A stretch of 57,181 bases of DNA from Marine Group III euryarchaeote CG-Epi1. GTDB taxonomy: Archaea; Thermoplasmatota; Poseidoniia; MGIII; CG-Epi1. Below, piece after piece: positions 25,814-33,952 of this stretch (positions are counted from its first letter, which is position 1; each line of letters opens with the position of its first letter). The notes under the pieces are model-generated. The model did not search any database, was not told the DNA's origin, and saw only the letters and a program-made list of their open reading frames with translations. Where the stretch lies: NCBI GenBank assembly GCA_001875345.1, contig MIZA01000024.1, forward strand, positions 1-57,181. Direction: 5' to 3'. The position numbers were made by a program, and so were the translations under genes.

Positions 25814-26617
25814 TCATCGAGAGCCTATTGTTTCGCGCCAATCTAGGCCTACTGTTCTAAGCCCTATTTTGCAAACCGGAGGAAATACTCTTTTGTGTAT
25901 TGAGGCTTGAATCAAACCCTTAATCTTACCGATCTTTTCAATAGAAATTCCAGTCTTTTCGTTGACTTGGGAAGCTGAATGGAATCTTTCTAATTCAAAC
26001 AACACGCCATCAAGTTCCTCGTAAGTAAAACCAAGTTCATGCTCATCCGTTTGGTCTGGCCATAATTCTGCCGTTGGTTTGCGAACTAAAATTTCATATG
26101 GAATGTCTAAAATTTTACCTAACTCAAATACTTGGGTTTTGTACAAATCTCCAATCGGAAGGAAATCGGTACCTCCATCTCCCCACTTAGTCCAATATCC
26201 TATCAAAAGTTCAGATTTATTAGAAGTGCCAATGACTAAAGAATTTGATGAAAAACCTGCCCCATAGAGCAGTGACATCCGTATCCTTGAATGTAGGTTT
26301 CCTTCAGACAACTGCTCAGAAAATAAGGAAGAATTAGCTTTGTAAGATGAAACTATGTCACTTATGTCTATCAATTTAGTATCTACACTTAGAGATTTTG
26401 CATGACTCGTTGCTAAATCAACAGATTCTGTTACAGTAAAAGGCATAATCAAACCAGTTACTTTATCTGAACCTAATGCCTTAACTGCTAAAGAAAGTGT
26501 TACTGCTGAATCTATACCGCCTGATAGCCCAAGAACAACGCCACCAGAATTTGCATCACTAACTCTAGTTCTAATGAAATTAGTTACTATGTCCAAAGTA
26601 TCTGGTGGTACATTCAC
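25814..26617 (-). CDS. nadE: NH3-dependent NAD synthetase
   Basis: It makes NAD from nicotinate adenine dinucleotide, ATP and ammonia. VVLGLSGGIDSAVTLSLAVKALG is the PP-loop ATP pyrophosphatase motif. NKSELLIGYWTKWGDGGTDFLPIGDLYKTQVFELGK and RKPTAELWPDQTDEHELGFTYEELD are the family signatures. At 267 residues it has only the synthetase domain, not the glutaminase domain of glutamine-dependent enzymes. It starts at GTG 26617, with AAATTTAAATT ~28 nt upstream as a likely TATA box. A nitrilase-fold gene lies divergently 68 nt away, which may supply ammonia. Confidence 0.96.
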   Translation of the reverse strand: MNVPPDTLDIVTNFIRTRVSDANSGGVVLGLSGGIDSAVTLSLAVKALGSDKVTGLIMPFTVTESVDLATSHAKSLSVDTKLIDISDIVSSYKANSSLFSEQLSEGNLHSRIRMSLLYGAGFSSNSLVIGTSNKSELLIGYWTKWGDGGTDFLPIGDLYKTQVFELGKILDIPYEILVRKPTAELWPDQTDEHELGFTYEELDGVLFELERFHSASQVNEKTGISIEKIGKIKGLIQASIHKRVFPPVCKIGLRTVGLDWRETIGSR

Positions 26618-26639
26618 AATTTACGAAAAAGAAGGGACT

Positions 26640-26665
26640 AATTTAAATTTGACAATATTATATTA
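26640..26665. promoter_or_regulatory. Divergent promoter region of nadE and the nitrilase gene
   Basis: AATTTAAATTT (26640-26650) sits 26-28 nt from the nadE start, and ATATTATATTATT (26655-26667 region) sits about 26 nt from the nitrilase ATG 26686. Both genes therefore look leaderless and are read from adjacent TATA boxes in 68 nt. Confidence 0.5.
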
Positions 26666-26685
26666 TTACGGCGCTATCAGAGATT

Positions 26686-27480
26686 ATGCATTTAGCACTA
26701 GGACAAATTCCTACAACTCTAGGAAACGTTGGTGAGAATCTAAAAAGTATAGAGAAAGCCATCGAAGAAGCAAAAAATAAGTCTAAAGAATATATTGATT
26801 TAATTGCATTTCCAGAGCTATTTATTACCGGATATAATCTAAGAGACAATTACCACTCAGTATCTGAATTAATACCTGGTAGCGATACTGCCCAGGAAGG
26901 TCTGCTAATTTTAGCTGAGAAACATGACATTACTATTCTTACAGGTATCGTTGAAAGATCAAATAAATCCCTATTTAACTCGGCGATAATGATTGGGCCC
27001 GAAGGATATTTGGGTCACTGTAGAAAGCAATATCTGCCTAATTTTGGGCCCTTTGAAGAAAAAACTTATTTTGGAGAAGGAAATGGAACTAATATTTTTA
27101 AGACTAAGTTTGGAAATATAGGTGTTCAAATATGCTATGATTTATTCTTTCCAGACGTTTCAATGGAATTAGCTCAAAAAGGAGCTGATATAATTATCAA
27201 TTTAGCCGCTAGTCCTACTACATCTCGCCCACTTTTCCATAGAGTACTGCCAGCTCGCGCAATTGAAACTACTTGTTATTACGCTTTTGTAAATAATGTG
27301 GGAACTCAAGGGAATTTAGTATTTGCTGGAGAATCTTGTATTTTTGATCCTAGAGGTAAGGTAATGGGTGAAATCGATAAATTTGAAGAAGGAGTTCTTA
27401 CTTGCGAAATCCCTCTTGAAAACGTTGAAAAATATCGCGATGCAAGGCCAGTTCTAAGAGACTCCATGAATAGAGATTAG
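26686..27480 (+). CDS. Carbon-nitrogen hydrolase (nitrilase superfamily)
   Basis: A 264-residue nitrilase-fold amidase. The catalytic triad is visible: Glu44 in AFPELFITGY, Lys114 in HCRKQYLPNFGPFEEK, and Cys150 in GVQICYDLFFP. Family members hydrolyse amides (including the glutaminase domain of NAD synthetases, beta-ureidopropionase and omega-amidase). The substrate cannot be read from sequence. Its divergent position next to a glutaminase-less nadE makes a role in supplying ammonia to NAD synthesis plausible, but that is inference. ATG 26686 fits the N-terminus LALGQIPTTLGNVGENL. Confidence 0.88.
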   Translation: MHLALGQIPTTLGNVGENLKSIEKAIEEAKNKSKEYIDLIAFPELFITGYNLRDNYHSVSELIPGSDTAQEGLLILAEKHDITILTGIVERSNKSLFNSAIMIGPEGYLGHCRKQYLPNFGPFEEKTYFGEGNGTNIFKTKFGNIGVQICYDLFFPDVSMELAQKGADIIINLAASPTTSRPLFHRVLPARAIETTCYYAFVNNVGTQGNLVFAGESCIFDPRGKVMGEIDKFEEGVLTCEIPLENVEKYRDARPVLRDSMNRD

Positions 27481-27510
27481 TTTTTTATCCTACCCCAATA
27501 GCATTGTTGT

Positions 27511-28770
27511 ATGTACGATGTAGCTGTTGTAGGTCAAGGCCCTGCAGGAGGAATGGCTGCATTAAGGTTAGCTGAAGCAGGACATTCAGTAGTTACTTTT
27601 GATCGTAAAAGACGCGTTGGCGATCCTGTCCATTGTGGCGAAGGATTGGGCAAAATCGCACTAAAAAATGCAGACTATCCAGTAGGAGACTGGGCAATTA
27701 GGTCAGTTGAGGGCAATCGAATTAGAATGCCTAATGGAAAATCTGTTGGGTTAATGTCTCCAGGATATTCAATTCATAGATGGGGATTAGATCAAAGTAT
27801 TTCTGATGATGCCGTCGAAGCTGGAGCTACTAGACACGAAGGAGTTAGAGTAACTAAAGTTAACAGAGATAAGGACGGATGGATTTTATCATCAAAAGAT
27901 GGTGAAGTAGCCAAAGCAAAGCAACTAGTTGTAGCAGAAGGCAGAGTACCAAATATTGTAACGCAGATAGGCCTTCAAGGAAACGAAAAATTAAGATTAT
28001 TACCTGGTTTACAGTATAAATTTAAAAGAGAAGATGTTGATTTTCCTGACACTGACTATTTTGATTTCTATATAAATCCGAGATATGCTGATGGGTACAT
28101 TTGGGTTTTTCCAAGAAATGATATTTTTAATGTAGGAATTGTTGCTACAAATGGTGCAAAAGCAGGATTAGATTATTTTTGCAGAGAGCACATGAGCGTA
28201 GAGCCAGACAAACGAGTTGAGAGTGAAATAGGCCATCGCCAAAATGGAGGCTTGATTCCAAGAGATGGGCCAATTCCTATTTTTTCTACTAAAGATGCAT
28301 ATGTTGTAGGAGATGCAGCCGGACTAACCAATCCTATCACAAAAGGAGGTGTGCATGTTGGAATGCTTTCTGGTCAATATGCTGCAATTGCAATACAAAA
28401 TGAACTAGGTACTGGAAAATTGTCTCCACCTTCTCACTCTGTAAATTGTCATGAATTAAGAGGACAATATTGGGAAAAAAGTGGTAAAGCATTACATCCT
28501 GATTTAGAATCACACATATGGTATGACCGAATAATGAAAAGACAGCCTTGGACACAACAAAAATTTGTAGATCAGTCTAAGCTAATTTACTCTCTTGATA
28601 AGAGAATTTTAAATTTAATCGGGGAAATATATGATGGAAATAATTATTCGAAATTACCTTGGTTTAAAATGCTAGGAGTTTTGGTTAGGAATCCCGATTT
28701 ACTACCAATGGCTGGAAAATTACTAAAAATTAAATCAAGTTTGAAAGTTACTGAGACTTACGGCTGGTGA
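27511..28770 (+). CDS. Geranylgeranyl reductase family flavoprotein
   Basis: An FAD-dependent reductase expected to saturate the geranylgeranyl chains of archaeal ether lipids. The dinucleotide-binding start YDVAVVGQGPAGGMAALRLAEAGHSVVTFD is followed by the family-specific GDPVHCGEGL, with a conserved cysteine, and the second FAD motif DAYVVGDAAGLTNPITKGGVHVGM. It has 419 residues. Archaea usually carry several paralogues, so whether it acts on lipids or on quinone side chains is not certain. Its 3' end overlaps the convergent methyltransferase gene by 13 nt. Confidence 0.9.
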   Translation: MYDVAVVGQGPAGGMAALRLAEAGHSVVTFDRKRRVGDPVHCGEGLGKIALKNADYPVGDWAIRSVEGNRIRMPNGKSVGLMSPGYSIHRWGLDQSISDDAVEAGATRHEGVRVTKVNRDKDGWILSSKDGEVAKAKQLVVAEGRVPNIVTQIGLQGNEKLRLLPGLQYKFKREDVDFPDTDYFDFYINPRYADGYIWVFPRNDIFNVGIVATNGAKAGLDYFCREHMSVEPDKRVESEIGHRQNGGLIPRDGPIPIFSTKDAYVVGDAAGLTNPITKGGVHVGMLSGQYAAIAIQNELGTGKLSPPSHSVNCHELRGQYWEKSGKALHPDLESHIWYDRIMKRQPWTQQKFVDQSKLIYSLDKRILNLIGEIYDGNNYSKLPWFKMLGVLVRNPDLLPMAGKLLKIKSSLKVTETYGW

Positions 28771-29405
28771 GTAATCATTACAGACGTTTGTTCAGGCTCA
28801 TATTTATGTTTTCCAAATAGTTTCTCTTCTTTTACTTCATCAAAAATAAATTTTTCAGATTCTTTGTAAACGTTATAGAAATCTCGTGGAACTGGATATG
28901 TTTGAAATTTATAATTGAAATCTTCATATAAATTAGCACCAATCCACAATATTCCACCTGGATTAAGAGATGCTAAAATTTTATCAATTATCATCTTTTG
29001 GTCTGATATAGTGAAACATCCTATTACGCCATATAAGATAACCAAGTCAAATTTTTCATTTAAATCATTAAGGTACAATAAAATATCTCCACGATAAAAA
29101 TTTCCACTAGGTACTTTTTTTTTGGCCTGATGAATATTTAATCTAATTAAATCGACCCCAAATGCATTACATTGATGATTCTCTACTGCATACTGTAGCA
29201 TTGTGCCTGTACCGCACCCCAAATCCAAAACATTTTTATTATCTAAATCCAATCTATTATAATCGATAATCTTAGAAACCATCTTTTCTAAGTCTGAGCC
29301 AGTTAACCTTAACCAAACTGCACCATTATTAGTAAAATAATTTCTTAAAGAATAAAGGTTCATAACTATTTTAATGTGAAAGAAGTTTTTCAAAGATTGG
29401 AACAT
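28758..29405 (-). CDS. Class I SAM-dependent methyltransferase, substrate unknown
   Basis: A 215-residue methyltransferase. NVLDLGCGTGTMLQYAVEN is AdoMet motif I, AFGVDLIRLN the acidic second strand, FDLVILYGVIGCF motif IV, and ILASLNPGGILWIGANLYE the later core. There is no motif that names the substrate. Its ATG overlaps the stop of the PqqB-like gene (TAATG at 29405), so it is the last gene of a co-translated set with that hydrolase, the amidotransferase and the LysE exporter. Confidence 0.82.
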   Translation of the reverse strand: MFQSLKNFFHIKIVMNLYSLRNYFTNNGAVWLRLTGSDLEKMVSKIIDYNRLDLDNKNVLDLGCGTGTMLQYAVENHQCNAFGVDLIRLNIHQAKKKVPSGNFYRGDILLYLNDLNEKFDLVILYGVIGCFTISDQKMIIDKILASLNPGGILWIGANLYEDFNYKFQTYPVPRDFYNVYKESEKFIFDEVKEEKLFGKHKYEPEQTSVMITHQP

Positions 29406-30229
29406 TAAAGACTAAACTCCATGCCTTCTTCACCGACTTCCCAACCCCTCTCTTCGACTTTTAAAAATTCTTTTGAATCCTTATCATGAAGAGGATTTGT
29501 GTGATTGAGATGTATAAAAATTATTCTAGGATCTTTTTGACGTCTTTCTCCAATTAATTGAAGCGTTTCTTTAACCGTTGGATGTGGTACATTTTCCTGA
29601 TTTCGATCAGCTAACTCCATTTTGTCCCAGAAAGTACCGTCCAAAAGTACAATGTTAGCTTCAACATGATTAAACCAATCTAATGGATTATTATGACCTA
29701 CAAAATCTAGTGTTTCAGACCAAGAGTCATGATCTGGAAGGAACAAAATATTATTTTTACCTTTGAAAAGAAGTGCATGTGTATCAAAGTCTTTAGACCT
29801 GTGCGGAACTTCAATAGGAATTACTGAATTAGTACCAAAATCTGAAAATATAAGGTTTTTTCTGTCAAACAATTTTTTCCAAATTGGATGCTTTAGAATA
29901 TATTCCCTTACAGATTGAGAGCATCTAAGCTTAATTTTTTTAGAATTTAGTGCTTCTCTACCAAATTGACCTAAACCTTCTATGTGACCTAAGTGAGCAT
30001 GGGTCAACCAGATTTCAGATAATTCTGGATTTTCTACCATCTGTAATTGATTCGTAAGACTCTTGGTTGTTTCAACAATACCAAATTTATCTCCGTGTAA
30101 ACCAAGAGAAACTGGATTTCTAACCAAAAGTGAATTTTTGAAAGCTTCCTTACAACATTTCCTATTGCAGCCTACCTGGGGCCTTCCTGCATCCTGAGCA
30201 TTACCTAGTAAAGTTATTTTATTGTACAT
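29405..30229 (-). CDS. PqqB-like metallo-beta-lactamase-fold hydrolase
   Basis: A 274-residue MBL-fold protein. LLGNAQDAGRPQVGCNRKCCKEAF at the N-terminus is the PqqB-type start with clustered cysteines. LTHAHLGHIEGLGQFG is the metal-binding HxHxxH motif variant, LFLPDHDSW carries the next acidic/His ligands, and IVLLDGTFWDKMEL...HPTVKETL and FIHLNHTNPLHD complete the PqqB-like pattern. PqqB itself oxidises a PQQ precursor, but no other pqq gene is nearby, so this is a relative of unknown reaction. It overlaps the upstream amidotransferase by 11 nt. Confidence 0.8.
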   Translation of the reverse strand: MYNKITLLGNAQDAGRPQVGCNRKCCKEAFKNSLLVRNPVSLGLHGDKFGIVETTKSLTNQLQMVENPELSEIWLTHAHLGHIEGLGQFGREALNSKKIKLRCSQSVREYILKHPIWKKLFDRKNLIFSDFGTNSVIPIEVPHRSKDFDTHALLFKGKNNILFLPDHDSWSETLDFVGHNNPLDWFNHVEANIVLLDGTFWDKMELADRNQENVPHPTVKETLQLIGERRQKDPRIIFIHLNHTNPLHDKDSKEFLKVEERGWEVGEEGMEFSL

Positions 30230-30872
30230 TTTGAAGTTCTTTTCTCAACCATTCTCGTGGCAAGGCCCTACCAAGACCTTCAGAAGTTCTTTCAGGGTGC
30301 CATTGTACTGCAAACCATGGTAATGATTCATGCTTGACAGCTTCAACCATTCCATCAGAAGATTGGGACAGTATTTGGAGACCATTACCTAAATTCCGAA
30401 TTCCTTGATGATGATGGCTCATTACTTCAAATTCTTTACCTTCCATTTTTGTCCAATGAGGAATGTCTCCTATGGGAGGCTCGCCTCCTTCTCCATCTCT
30501 GTGCATTGCGCCATCAAATCCTCCTTGAGCTATGTCTGGCCACAATGTCCCTTCCAAATGTACATTCATGACTTGTAATCCTCTGCAAATTCCCAATACT
30601 GGCATTTTAGTCTGTTCAGCTTTTTTGAGTAAAGAAAGTTCTAATTCATCTCGTTCATCCTTAACTCCATCAATGGGTAACTCTTCAGTCTGGGAACCAT
30701 AAGCTCCGCTCTTAATTCCCATATCTCCGCCGCCAGATAACACTAAAACATCGTATTTTTCTAGATCACTAACTGATTGAATTCTTTCAGGATTGCCATC
30801 TGCTTCTTCAATAAATTTAGCATAACGAGGATAATAACGGTCAGAGCTTAGAGTTAATGCAGTTAATTTCAT
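30219..30872 (-). CDS. Class I glutamine amidotransferase-like hydrolase (PuuD-type)
   Basis: A 217-residue protein from ATG 30872 (a TTG at 30887 would add five residues). VLSGGGDMGIKSGAYG, the nucleophile elbow VLGICRGLQVMNVHLEG with catalytic Cys, MSHHHQGI and WFAVQWHPERTSEGLG match the gamma-glutamyl-GABA hydrolase (PuuD) branch of class I glutamine amidotransferases. It likely hydrolyses a gamma-glutamyl amide. It lies 33 nt downstream of the LysE exporter and overlaps the PqqB-like gene, forming a compact operon. Confidence 0.85.
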   Translation of the reverse strand: MKLTALTLSSDRYYPRYAKFIEEADGNPERIQSVSDLEKYDVLVLSGGGDMGIKSGAYGSQTEELPIDGVKDERDELELSLLKKAEQTKMPVLGICRGLQVMNVHLEGTLWPDIAQGGFDGAMHRDGEGGEPPIGDIPHWTKMEGKEFEVMSHHHQGIRNLGNGLQILSQSSDGMVEAVKHESLPWFAVQWHPERTSEGLGRALPREWLRKELQNVQ

Positions 30873-30905
30873 TGATTTTCCGAACAAGCAGTCCTAATTA
30901 TTACT

Positions 30906-31511
30906 TTAGAAAACTTCTTGAAGCATTGAAAACGCTAAAACAAACATTATTGAAGCAATAACTAAATCTAAGATTTGCCACGCTTTTTTTGAGCCCATAA
31001 GAGGGGACAAAAGTCTTGCTCCAAACGCTAAAGAAAAAAAGAAAATGAAACTAGCTAAACAAGCACCTAATCCGAATTGGAGAGAATCTTCAAATCTAAT
31101 GGAAACTGTGCCAATTAAAATTAAAGTATCTATGTAGACATGAGGGTTAAACCAAGTCAATACTGCACAATTAATTAAAACTAATTTTATATCCGATTCT
31201 TGTTCATTGGAAGCTTCGAGAAAACTATCAGCTAAATATGCTCCTTTTAGCCTTAGAAAGCCATATCCTAGTAACCAAGCCCCCCCAATTGCAAACATAT
31301 ATTCAGAAAAATTATCGAAATTTGAAATTATAGAACCAAATCCAAAAATACCTAATAATATCAAAATAATATCTGATAAGGTACAGAAAAGTGCTATGGG
31401 GAGAACGTGCTGTCTGAGTAAGCCTTGACGTAAGACAAAAGCATTCTGTGGACCTATGGCTAAAATAAGTGAAAAACTAAGTAAAAAACCTGATAGAAAG
31501 GCTGTGTTCAA
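30906..31511 (-). CDS. LysE/ArgO-family amino acid exporter
   Basis: A 201-residue, six-helix membrane protein. The N-terminus FLLSFSLILAIGPQNAFVLRQGLLRQHVL is the LysE/ArgO signature, and TWFNPHVYIDTLILIGTVS is the second conserved segment. The family exports basic amino acids such as lysine or arginine. It starts at TTG 31511, overlapping the stop of a 34-residue ORF as TTGA, which implies translational coupling. The amidotransferase gene follows directly. Confidence 0.88.
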   Translation of the reverse strand: MNTAFLSGFLLSFSLILAIGPQNAFVLRQGLLRQHVLPIALFCTLSDIILILLGIFGFGSIISNFDNFSEYMFAIGGAWLLGYGFLRLKGAYLADSFLEASNEQESDIKLVLINCAVLTWFNPHVYIDTLILIGTVSIRFEDSLQFGLGACLASFIFFFSLAFGARLLSPLMGSKKAWQILDLVIASIMFVLAFSMLQEVF

Positions 31512-31612
31512 GAATCACTTTCTATTGGAACCCATTTCTCCTGACCTGTCTTTGGATCTATAATTTTCTTAACGGGTTGTCCTTTAATGAAAGCTTTGAA
31601 CTCTTTTGGCAT
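31508..31612 (-). CDS. Small ORF, 34 residues, coupled to the LysE exporter
   Basis: It begins at ATG 31612 (MPKEFKAFIKGQPVKK) and ends at TGA 31508-31510, overlapping the TTG start of the exporter (TTGA). The peptide is basic in its first half, contains DPKTGQEKWVPIE, and has no membrane segment or cysteine. An AAAATAC TATA-like element lies ~28 nt upstream of the ATG, so this ORF would be the first gene of the exporter operon. It resembles no family I can name; it may be a small regulatory or leader peptide. Confidence 0.55.
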   Translation of the reverse strand: MPKEFKAFIKGQPVKKIIDPKTGQEKWVPIESDS

Positions 31613-31654
31613 AATTTTGCAGAAAAAGCTGTGTATTAGTATTTTACTACTATC

Positions 31655-32878
31655 TCAAACTAAAATAGCAGTCATGAAGCCATACTCTGAATCGATTATT
31701 TCAACATCATAAAATTCACCCAATGGTAACTCTTCCATTAAAATAATTGGACGGTAGTTATCATCCCTGCAAAGTGTACTACCTCTCTTTTGATTCTCTA
31801 CAGTTAAAATAGAAGTTTTCCTTCCCACGAATCGTCTAAAACTTTTGGCTCCCAACTCCTTTCTTAGAATCGTTAATTCACGTGAACGTTTTTTGACTAT
31901 TCTACCGTTTATTCTTTTGTATCTGGAAGCTGGTGTACCCTTTCTAGGGGAGAAACGTGTTACATTAACCAAATCTGGAGATAATTCATTTAACAAACTT
32001 ATTGTCTTATGATGGTCTTCATCAGTTTCTCCGGGAAATCCAGTTATTATGTCAGTAATAATCATCATTTCAGGGTAATAATCTCTGAAAACATTCACTA
32101 CTTCCCAGAACTCTCCAACTGTGTGATCTCTAACCATAGAGTCCAATATCTTTTGTGAACCCGATTGAATTGGCAAGTGCATGAATTTATAAGTTCTCGA
32201 ATCGCCCCATGCCTTAGCCATTTCATGTGAACGTCCAGCAACTAACATTGGATTCAACATACCTACTCTTAGCCTAAATTCTCCATCTAAATGTGATAAC
32301 TCCATTAGCAAATTCTCAAGACTAGATCCTGTATCTGCTCCAAATGCCCCGTTATCTTGTGAAGTTAACAATAATTCTTTGCTTCCAGAATCTATTGCAT
32401 ATTGAGCCTTGAAAAATATGTCATTTACTGAACGTGATGTTACTCTACCTCTAGCCTTCAAAGTTGCACAATAAGTGCATCTACCAAGACATCCTGAAGA
32501 TATGGGTAAAATAGATGCAAAGGGAGATTCCAAGGTTTCTGGCTTGCAGCCACCTCTGCCTATCAAGTCCCCTAAACCATTAATGTCTCCAGGAGAGACT
32601 AAAGGAGCATTAGGAAATTTGGAATTCAAAACTTTAGTATCTGCAGTAGCCATGCATCCGCTAACTATCACATTTTTACCTTGATCAATTAGCTCAGAAA
32701 TACGCTTTTCCATTTTGTTTTGTGTAGACTCTATTACTGTACAGGTACCAAGAACAACAGTTTCAGCTGAAGTTGAATCCTTTGCAATCGCGTGGCCTAA
32801 TTCATTCGCGTGATCTCTCATTTCAAGAGTTTCACCCTGATTTGCAGTACATCCATAACCTTCAAACCAAATCGACAC
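31655..32878 (-). CDS. tRNA t6A37 methylthiotransferase (MtaB/CDKAL1-like)
   Basis: A radical-SAM methylthiotransferase that converts t6A37 to ms2t6A37 in tRNA. The N-terminal UPF0004 domain shows three cluster cysteines (FEGYGCTANQGE, LGTCTVIES, VSGCMATAD). The radical-SAM motif SSGCLGRCTYCATLKARGR is near residues 132-150. VGMLNPMLV, HLPIQSGSQKILDSMVRDH and TDIITGFPGETDEDH are further family motifs, and a TRAM domain ends the 407 residues. The archaeal/eukaryotic e-MtaB branch fits best. The GTG start at 32878 puts the first conserved motif at residue 5. Confidence 0.92.
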   Translation of the reverse strand: MSIWFEGYGCTANQGETLEMRDHANELGHAIAKDSTSAETVVLGTCTVIESTQNKMEKRISELIDQGKNVIVSGCMATADTKVLNSKFPNAPLVSPGDINGLGDLIGRGGCKPETLESPFASILPISSGCLGRCTYCATLKARGRVTSRSVNDIFFKAQYAIDSGSKELLLTSQDNGAFGADTGSSLENLLMELSHLDGEFRLRVGMLNPMLVAGRSHEMAKAWGDSRTYKFMHLPIQSGSQKILDSMVRDHTVGEFWEVVNVFRDYYPEMMIITDIITGFPGETDEDHHKTISLLNELSPDLVNVTRFSPRKGTPASRYKRINGRIVKKRSRELTILRKELGAKSFRRFVGRKTSILTVENQKRGSTLCRDDNYRPIILMEELPLGEFYDVEIIDSEYGFMTAILV

Positions 32879-32925
32879 AAATGACCAACAAATCCCCTAA
32901 TTAAGACCCTTCCTGTACATCTCTT

Positions 32926-33510
32926 GTGCTCATAAATCTTGAAGGAATTGATGGATGTGGAAAGTCCACACAATCTCAATTTTTAATGGAAAAATTTGAG
33001 AGTGATAATGAAAAAACAATATTACTGAAGGAACCAACAAATGGGAAATATGGGCAAATGCTGTGGAATATGCTAAGTGGAAAGATTGAAGCTACCACTG
33101 AAGAAATTTTGGAATTATTTGTATTAGATCGAAAAGAGCACGTTAATGAAAAAATTAAGCCTGCTCTTGATGAAGGCAAGATTGTTCTCATGGATCGGTA
33201 TTATTATTCCACAATGGCATATCAAGCAGCTGCAGGGATTGATGTTAGCAGGATTAGGAAGGATAATGAATTTGCTCCTAAACCCGATATTGTATTGATT
33301 TTCGATTTACCTGCTGATTTAGCAATGAAACGTGTAAGAAGTCATAGTGTAGCTGATGTGTTCGAAAAAGAAGAACACTTGGAAAAAGTTCGGAAGGCTT
33401 ACTTAAATTTGGAAGATGATTCTTTAGTTCGAATTATAGATGCTACAAGAACTCCTGAGGAAATTTTTGATGAAGTTTGGAAACTAGTTTCTGAGGTTAG
33501 AAATGGATGA
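32926..33510 (+). CDS. tmk: Thymidylate kinase
   Basis: It phosphorylates dTMP to dTDP. The P-loop NLEGIDGCGKSTQSQFL begins at residue 3, KEPTNGKYGQML provides the substrate-binding arginine/lysine region, and LMDRYYYSTMAYQAA is the DRY motif. PDIVLIFDLPADLAMKRV and the lid follow. It has 194 residues from a GTG start, which gives the standard N-terminus. It ends with an 8-nt overlap with the next gene. Confidence 0.95.
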   Translation: MLINLEGIDGCGKSTQSQFLMEKFESDNEKTILLKEPTNGKYGQMLWNMLSGKIEATTEEILELFVLDRKEHVNEKIKPALDEGKIVLMDRYYYSTMAYQAAAGIDVSRIRKDNEFAPKPDIVLIFDLPADLAMKRVRSHSVADVFEKEEHLEKVRKAYLNLEDDSLVRIIDATRTPEEIFDEVWKLVSEVRNG

Positions 33511-33952
33511 TTTACTACAGTATGCAAAAGTAATTTTACTAATTGTACTATTGTATGATGTAATCATTCTTTTTCGAAAACCTGAACCCGACAGTAAAAT
33601 TATTACACTAGATTTTTGGAAGGAGATTGAGAGAAAAGGAATCAATGGATTACTAATTCCTAGCACCATGATCTTTATTATTTCCCTTGATTATGCTCAA
33701 GGACTTGATATTTATCTTTCACTAACGTTATTAATTTTGAGTTTAATATACCTAGGATATCCTCGACCCTTTGCACTTGGAAAGACGGGCATCTTACTTG
33801 ATGGAAAAACTATTGTAAATGATAGAATTCTCAAAGCAAACAAAACGTCTAGAGGGACAATGATTTCTATTGAATGGTATGGATGGCTAATGGAGAAAGA
33901 ATTACCTGATTGTGAAGTTACGGACTCAATTGTAGAAAAATTTACTGACTAA
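33503..33952 (+). CDS. Small membrane protein of unknown function
   Basis: A 149-residue protein with two to three hydrophobic segments: one near residues 8-24 (VILLIVLLYDVIILF) and one hydrophobic hairpin at ~50-90 (LLIPSTMIFIISLDYAQGLDIYLSLTLLILSLIYLGY). These are followed by a soluble PH-like C-terminal part (GILLDGKTIVNDRILKANKTSRGTMISIEWYGW). It overlaps tmk by 8 nt and converges with cysS (4-nt overlap). No family recognised; the topology resembles small bacterial DUF-type membrane proteins with a single cytoplasmic beta domain. Confidence 0.6.
   Translation: MDDLLQYAKVILLIVLLYDVIILFRKPEPDSKIITLDFWKEIERKGINGLLIPSTMIFIISLDYAQGLDIYLSLTLLILSLIYLGYPRPFALGKTGILLDGKTIVNDRILKANKTSRGTMISIEWYGWLMEKELPDCEVTDSIVEKFTD

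Noticed and set aside
29405-30229. A true PQQ biosynthesis gene
   Set aside because: Only a PqqB-like fold is present; pqqA, C, D and E are absent nearby, so PQQ synthesis is not supported.
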